Assembly: GCA_963580285.1 (NCBI GenBank)
Contig: OY757012.1
Coordinates: 166,334,652 to 166,398,651, forward strand
Length of the DNA stretch: 64,000 nucleotides
Origin: Lucinisca nassula
Taxonomy: Eukaryota; Mollusca; Bivalvia; Lucinida; Lucinidae
Direction of reading: 5' to 3'
This document shows positions 58,870-64,000 of this stretch, in pieces. A program made the position numbers and the translations under genes. Within the stretch, counting starts at the first letter, position 1; each line of letters begins with the position of its first letter. Under the pieces are notes generated by a model, which worked only from the letters and a program-made list of their open reading frames with translations, did not search any database and was not told where the DNA came from.

Positions 58870-59148
58870 CATTACGCAAACACGCCTATACAAATACAAT
58901 GCCACATTTTTCGCCGAAAATATGAAAATTTTATGATGAAAAAAGTGTGATATTTTTCTTATTTCTGCTTAAAATACAGATTGTGGACACTCGTTAGAAC
59001 CGCCTCATCGAGGCGGTTCTAACGAGTACCCACAATCAATATTTTAGAGCAGAAATAAGAAAATAAGGTATACCCCGGAAACCCCAGTTTTACTATATAA
59101 ATGTGGGCTTCAAGGGGGTTAAAATTACATAGGCGTGTTTTCGTGATG
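58870..59148 (+). mobile_element. MITE with central palindrome and 5-bp target duplication
   Basis: The best copy: TIRs cattacgcaaacacgccta / taggcgtgttttcgtgatg; gaaag on both sides (58865-58869, 59149-59153). Centre gttagaaccgcctcatcgaggcggttctaac with outer arms to ttatttctgctt/agcagaaataag. Confidence 0.8.
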
Positions 59149-59239
59149 GAAAGATTCGATTAATGATAATATTGTTTATATCATCTAAAACAGTATCCTT
59201 TATTCCTTTATTGGATACATAACTCGTTTGTACAAGAAG

Positions 59240-59400
59240 CCCCGGTGGTCTAGTAGTTATACTACTCGCCTCATAACCAAAAGGTCGCGGGTTCGATCCC
59301 GGGCTTCCCCAGACTTTCGGTTGAGTATTTGACCCGAGGCCCCGTTTTCTTCGACCTTAGGTGTGTGTGGGACGTTAAACTCAAACATATACATATACCA
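59240..59400 (+). repeat. tRNA-derived SINE
   Basis: The tRNA-like head (about 59241-59313) has A box tggtctagtag and B box ggttcgatccc and ends cttcccca. A unique spacer and gtgtgtgggacgttaaac follow, then a short acatatacatatacc tail. The anticodon arm does not form a clean tRNA, and the downstream box is shared with the LTR-captured units, so this is a SINE and not a tRNA gene. Pol III transcription is inferred from the boxes. Confidence 0.75.
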
Positions 59401-59704
59401 CAATAGATAGTATAAATAATGTGAGTGCTTATCGACAAGAACATTCCCGTTATATTTCATTTGCTCAGTTAAATGAAATATGTACATGTATTCTATATCT
59501 TTATTTTGCCGCCATTCTCTCCAAAGTAAGCAAATACTTACTTTTTCTAAAAGGTACGATATAATAAAATGTTTCTTGGATTCAGTTCGCTGTTTCGAAC
59601 AAGTAAAGGTATAAAAAGTTCGTTTTTCTATCTTGTAAATTTTGTTTCATGGTTTGCGATGTTAAAATTGATTTTAAAGAAATATCAGCACGTCTGAAAA
59701 GGCA
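59401..59704. other. no recognisable feature
   Basis: AT-rich sequence; nothing supported. Confidence 0.4.
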
Positions 59705-59965
59705 TACCCCACAGAAATTCAGTTAAATAAAGCAAATTCTTCAGATACCGAGGCCCCGATTTTGGATTTACCTCCATCCACTGTAGATGGGTTTGTTCCT
59801 GCAAAATGTATGACAAACGCGATGATTTTGATTTTGAGATTGTAAATTTTACTTTCTTGTATGGCAATGTTCCTCGTGCGGCATCCTCTGGCGTTTAAGT
59901 TTCGTAATTACTTCGATTTGCCAAATGCCCTGGTCATGTAACTGACTTCAAAACTCGTAATAAAT
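59705..59965 (+). pseudogene. PLE fragment P12 (RT thumb region)
   Basis: Short plus-strand RT piece covering the SSDTEAP ... CKMYDKRDDFDFEIVN stretch and downstream. No terminus or pseudo-LTR at either end. Confidence 0.75.
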
Positions 59966-60285
59966 TGTTTACAAGCCTGATGGTTACGGGTTTTACGTAA
60001 TTTGATTGGTTCAGTTATTTGTATTATATAGTGATGCAGACCTGTATTGTTTACTAACTAGAATGAGAATTGGCCGCTTTGAAGAGATAAATCTAGAAAA
60101 TATATGTATTATCTGAGTGACGTACAAGCCATAGTAAGCTTGAGTAGTGGGTATGCGAGCAGAAATGCTCGGGTTCGAGTTTCTTGGAGATGTTACATAT
60201 GAACGGATGCTGGTGTACAGCTTGATGATTACGTTTTTTCTCGTATTTGATTGATTCAGTTAAATGTATTTTATAATTATACAGA
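59966..60285. other. unassigned spacer
   Basis: Motifs such as gcgagcagaaatgctc and ttgattggttcagttatttgt recur in this stretch and again near 61945, so it is probably part of a diverged dispersed repeat. Confidence 0.35.
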
Positions 60286-61275
60286 GTAGAAGTAAAACAA
60301 AGATCAGGAATCGATACAATTAACTTACTCCATCCATTAAAGTAGAAGTAAACAAAGATCAGGAATCGATACAATTAACTTACTCCACCCATCAAAGACC
60401 CTAAAGGGAAAGAAACACAAACATTAAGCGACAAGACCATAATGGAAACCTTAACAGAGGAAGGCCATTAGGACAGTTACTTTCCCACAAAATGGCCATA
60501 TGGCCATCCAAAACCAAAAGACACAAGTGATACACACAGTAAGTAACTAACAACACCATAAATAAACCGCCACAGAAGAACCGCCTTGGAACGGTCAGTG
60601 GAATGATTTCCACTGGAGGGCTTAAATCGATTTTACGTGGCCACAATCCTCGCCCTTACTTCCGTCGCGATTTAGACAAATAATTTCTTCAGTACGCATG
60701 AAGGCCTCCTAACTCATCAGTGCAACATCTCCGTGAACACAAAAAATCAAAAAACCACAGAGGTGAGACAACGTTGAGGACTCGACAGCAAGAAACCACT
60801 GAAATGCTGGAGCAAAAGAATACCAACAGTTAGACTCCGATGGGCCCGACCAGAGACAGAGCATCAGGCACCAAAGAACCGCCTTGGAACGGTCAGTGGA
60901 ATGATTTCCACTGGGGGGGGGGGGGCTTAAATCGATTTTACGTGGCCACAATCCTCGCCCTTACTTCCGTCGCGATTTAGACAAACAACTTGTTCAGTTC
61001 GCATGAAGGTCTCCTAACTCATCAGTGCAACATCTCCGTGAACACAAAAATCAAAGAACCACAGAGGTGAGACAACGGTGAGGACTCGACAGCAAGAAAC
61101 CACTGAAATGCTGGAGCAAAAGAAAACAAACAGTTAGACTCCGATGGGCCCGACCAGAGACAGAGCATCAGGCACCAACCAACATTACCTTGAAATAGAT
61201 CTCTCTAATTCTTAATAAGCCTTTACGTCATAGAATCTGAGGCTTGACCCACCGGCGTGCAATTAAAGAGAGATT
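60286..61275 (-). mobile_element. stack of three PLE tails (P13)
   Basis: A 54-bp terminal piece (60286-60339) abuts a longer tail (60341-60873), which abuts a third that lacks the last ~230 bp of the terminus (60874-61275) and reaches the RT end (cggcgtgcaatta). All are on the minus strand. A 13-G run near 60916 is private. Head-to-tail stacking is typical of PLEs. Confidence 0.8.
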
Positions 61276-61400
61276 ATACAGACCCGTTTAGTGTATTCAT
61301 TAAAATTAGAATTGGCAGTTATAATGATGGAAATCTAAATTTGTTATATGAAAGTGTCGTACAGTCCTTGGTAAACCTGATTATAGTATAAGAATCTTGT

Positions 61401-61830
61401 ATGGGTATGAGGGGTGGATGGAAAAATCCGTCCCGAGGGACACTGTCCGGCATTGCCGAGTGATGCCGGACAGTGATCCCGAGGGATGGATTTTCTATCC
61501 ACCCCTCACACCCATATTTGATTCCTTTTTCTTGAATACTTTCCATTTATCAGCGCGAATTTTAATGCTGCAGTCACTTCTGTTTCCAACGTCCGCCATA
61601 TTGTGTTGACACTGCAGGAATGTAAAGTGACGTCACGGATCGTGCATGACGTCAACCTTAACGACGGCGCATACGAGGTCGTAATCAACCAGTGCATTTA
61701 TCAAACATGCGATTAAGTTCGATTTTGGGTTGGAACAACAGGGTCAGAACATAAATTTCTATCCCAGGATAAAATCACGGATTTCCTTGTCTGGTGTGCA
61801 AGAATGGTTATTCTAGCAATTATAAATGCT
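61401..61830 (+). repeat. dispersed repeat with hairpin end, copy 2
   Basis: Reverse-orientation relative of 41880-42330. The first 115 bp (61401-61515) form a long hairpin: atgggtatgaggggtggat pairs with atccacccctcacacccat, and an inner actgtccggcat pairs with atgccggacagt. Then gtccgccatattgtg and two tgacgtca-type sites near 61630-61650. Confidence 0.65.
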
Positions 61831-62029
61831 TTTTGTCGATTTGCATTGAGATGTTATATGTGACCTGACCTCAATAAGGATGGAAATTTGAATTTGTTTG
61901 TTATAAGAAAGTGGCTTACAGACCTTAGTAAACTTGATTAAAGTGGGCCTGCGAGCAGATATAAATGCTCTGGCAAGTTGTGAAAAAAATAGGTTTAAAT
62001 ATGCACGTTGCTGACGCAATGTGATGGTC

Positions 62030-62700
62030 CTTGATTGTGACGTTTGTCACGATAGAATCGGAGAACAGACCTGGCAGACTTCTGTGCTCTTAGTGTTTCG
62101 GACAGGATTTGGAATGGTTAAAGAAAGACGGTACGAAACCTCTTGAACGAATTCTCGTGTGATGTTTCTTACATAAAAAACATTAACTTATTAGATCATA
62201 AAAATAGATATTGATTGTGAATTTTGACAAGTTGATACTGGCGCACAGGCCTGGCCCACGTTTATGTTATTTGTTTCGCACAGGATTTGGAATGATCCAA
62301 GAAAGACTATCCGAGTTTACGTGAACGCATTGCCATGTGATTTTTTGTTGGAATGGTCAAATTAGTTTTTTGCCATGTGATTGTCTTAATGCAAATGTCC
62401 AAGTTGTTAATACAAAAGCATTAAGTACTAACATACACGTTGTTGACACACTGTGATGGTCCTTTATTGTGCTATTTGTCAAGATAGAAGATGAGCACAG
62501 GCCTGGCACACTATAGTGCTCTTTATTTGGACAGGAATTGGATTTCGAACAGGACTTAGAGTGGCCAAAGAAAGACTGTACGCGTTTACGGGGACGCATT
62601 GCCATGTGATACTTTTCTGTTTGAATGGTCCAATTAGGCTTTTCAGACAATTTTAAGTGCATTGCCATGTGCTTGTCTTGACGAAAATTACAAAGATATT
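62030..62700 (+). repeat. degenerate tandem repeat, about three units
   Basis: Units share gatggtcc..attgtg, acaggcctggc, ggacaggatttggaatgg, aaagaaagac, and cgcattgccatgtgat. Period roughly 200-220 bp. No coding. 61831-62029 holds a related diverged stretch. Confidence 0.65.
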
Positions 62701-62990
62701 CCATCAGACATTATGTTTCAACCTTTGCATCTTTGACAGTTGACCTCGCAAATACTGGTCATTACGTCATTGATAAATGTCTCGAGTGTGTTACACGCGA
62801 CATTTGTTTTTGTGTCGTTGGGCTGTTTGTCCTATGTGTTTAAGATGTCCTTTAGTTCGTGTATTGACTTGAATGACTAAACGCGAAATATTGTTTAACA
62901 TTAACATCTTTATGTCTTATTCTAACACAGCGCGCCTATATAGGCAATGGAAAATAACTGTGTTTTATTCTGCAACAAATCACGACAAGG
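62701..62990. other. no recognisable feature
   Basis: Only a small palindrome gcctatataggc near 62936 is seen. Confidence 0.4.
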
Positions 62991-63002
62991 AAGAGCGTGA
63001 AG

Positions 63003-63110
63003 AGTGACGTCATTAAAAACTGCAAATTAATGACGTCACTAGTCGATTTCCTTGGCGTTAGACGGTGTAACGTCATTTTCTCGCACCGAGAACGTTAGAA
63101 AAGGATATAA
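63003..63110 (+). promoter_or_regulatory. possible promoter: paired CRE sites and TATA
   Basis: agtgacgtcattaa (63003-63016) and its inverse ttaatgacgtcact (63027-63040) form a 14-bp inverted repeat with two full TGACGTCA sites. A third half site taacgtcat lies near 63067 and a TATA-like gatataaatg near 63104. The arrangement and spacing look like a CREB/ATF-driven promoter. No transcript evidence. Confidence 0.35.
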
Positions 63111-63155
63111 ATGTATGTGTTTCAGTCGATAATTTTAGCGGGATTTCTTCTAACA

Positions 63156-63230
63156 ATGGCGAAAAGTTGTGAGATTTTGAAGGAAACAACAGCATTATTG
63201 CCGATTTTCATCCTGTTAGAATCGAAATAG
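63156..63230 (+). CDS. short ORF after the promoter-like stretch (24 codons)
   Basis: The ATG has a good context (A at -3, G at +4), about 45 bp after the TATA-like box. The frame reads MAKSCEILKETTALLPIFIL and ends in a TAG inside the long inverted repeat at 63225. It could be a first exon or chance. No family recognised. Confidence 0.15.
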   Translation: MAKSCEILKETTALLPIFILLESK

Positions 63231-63394
63231 ATCAGCTCTAGTTTGTGATTTGTTGTGTAATAAATCACAGTTTGTCGGTCAGTTGTAAGTAGACAAATCA
63301 CGCGCGGTACGCGCTCGTGATTTGATCTACTTTACAACTGACATCCAAACTGTGGTTTATTACTCTACAAATCACAGTTGGAGCTGATCTATTT
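63225..63394. repeat. long inverted repeat, ~80-bp arms
   Basis: aaatagatcagctc at the left pairs with gagctgatctattt at the right, continuing through aataaatcacagttt/aaactgtggtttatt and cagttgtaagtag/ctactttacaactg to a gcgcggtacgcgc centre. Arms are roughly 85% matched. Foldback or MITE-like. Confidence 0.8.
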
Positions 63395-63589
63395 CCTTAA
63401 ATAATATCTGTTCAGAGTTGAGTAAAGTCTTTTCGGTTTGATGCCGCCCATTCCTTGTGTTCGATCTGTACCTATGAATGTGTTCTGTTTCATGTAATGT
63501 TATGTTTAAAGCATGAAAATTGTTGAAGCGTGAAACGCTGCGAGAGAGTTCACCGAGGCATAGGGGGAATTGGCGGATGTCCCATTACT

Positions 63590-63742
63590 ATAATGTTATT
63601 AATCAAGTAATTTCGTATTGGCCCAGTTACAGGTCCGAGGTCAGCTCTATTGGCACGAGGCCGAAGGCCTAGGCCAATACAGCTGACCGAGGACCTGTAA
63701 CTTAGCCAATACGAAATTACTTGATTAATGACAATTTTATTA
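63590..63742. repeat. long inverted repeat, ~65-bp arms
   Basis: attaatcaagtaatttcgta pairs with tacgaaattacttgattaat, and inner gttacaggtcc with ggacctgtaac and ggtcagct with agctgacc. The centre is aggccgaaggcct. Foldback or MITE-like. 63743-64000 after it holds nothing recognised. Confidence 0.8.
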
Positions 63743-64000
63743 ATTGACGCAATTAAAACATGATTTATGATTTTTGAATATTGGTTGACCTGGTGTAATA
63801 CAGGATAATCAATTAATAAAATAGAGTATAAATGGTTTATGATAGTTTGAAGCGAAGTCGACTTAAAACATATTAGTTATAAGCAGGACAAGCAATAGTC
63901 ATCTGTGATGCTCATAAATATTAAAGAACAAATGAACGAACTGCTTTCTGCTCAGATCTGAAAAGTATGCAGTTTGTCCTGCGCATGTGTTTCAAAATGC

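Noticed and set aside
59240..59313. A tRNA gene
   Set aside because: A and B boxes are good, but the anticodon arm is not clean and a SINE-type downstream box follows.

Overview
The window is eukaryotic repeat DNA with no host gene I can support. The repeat families point to a bivalve mollusc, probably a clam: tRNA-derived SINEs with a conserved central box, tandem-repeat elements ending in hairpins and TCTG/TCCG microsatellites (like the bivalve 'pearl' or Helentron-associated type), BEL/Pao and Ty3/gypsy debris, and a large family of Penelope-like elements (PLEs) of the N-terminal-endonuclease 'Naiad' type. The best Naiad copy has in-frame TGA codons at cysteine positions, a trait reported for clam and spider Naiads. 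The organism is inferred, not proven.

Layout. 1-9435: a hammerhead-ribozyme repeat ('R') split by a 9134-bp Ty3/gypsy-type LTR element (138-9271). That element has 2556-bp LTRs differing at about 11 sites, 5-bp target duplications, a PBS, a broken gag and a protease-remnant/integrase frame, but no reverse transcriptase. 9690-10580: PLE fragment. 10764-17225: array of ~166-bp repeats. 17262-18758: LINE ORF1 remnant holding a MITE and a second R copy that is the empty form of the site at 138. 19325-27065: a BEL/Pao pol remnant split by a PLE and by a 5.2-kb terminal-inverted-repeat (TIR) element made of 315-440-bp units in a higher-order repeat. 27280-29618: PLE fragment and an old truncated copy of the 2.5-kb LTR. 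29619-33413: a diverged hairpin-ended array. 33883-38297: two PLE copies facing in opposite directions. 38298-47353: MITEs, minisatellites, another hairpin-ended array, and three tandem monomers each with a hammerhead motif (44238-44950). 47354-51267: the most complete PLE. 51758-58770: a CR1/Jockey-like LINE with a PHD finger, broken by at least three PLE insertions. 58870-64000: MITE, SINE, PLE fragments, long inverted repeats and one promoter-like stretch.

How the parts relate. This is a nest of mobile elements, and several insertions can be read against empty copies in the same window. Three processes stand out. First, the PLE family inserts 5'-truncated copies of every length, all ending at the same 3' terminus, and one copy carried about 300 bp of foreign DNA between two terminal repeats. 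Second, the LTR element has lost its polymerase yet moved recently, so it must have been mobilised in trans; its LTR contains a captured SINE dimer. Third, hammerhead ribozyme folds occur in two unrelated-looking settings, one a dispersed ~330-bp repeat and one a short tandem array.
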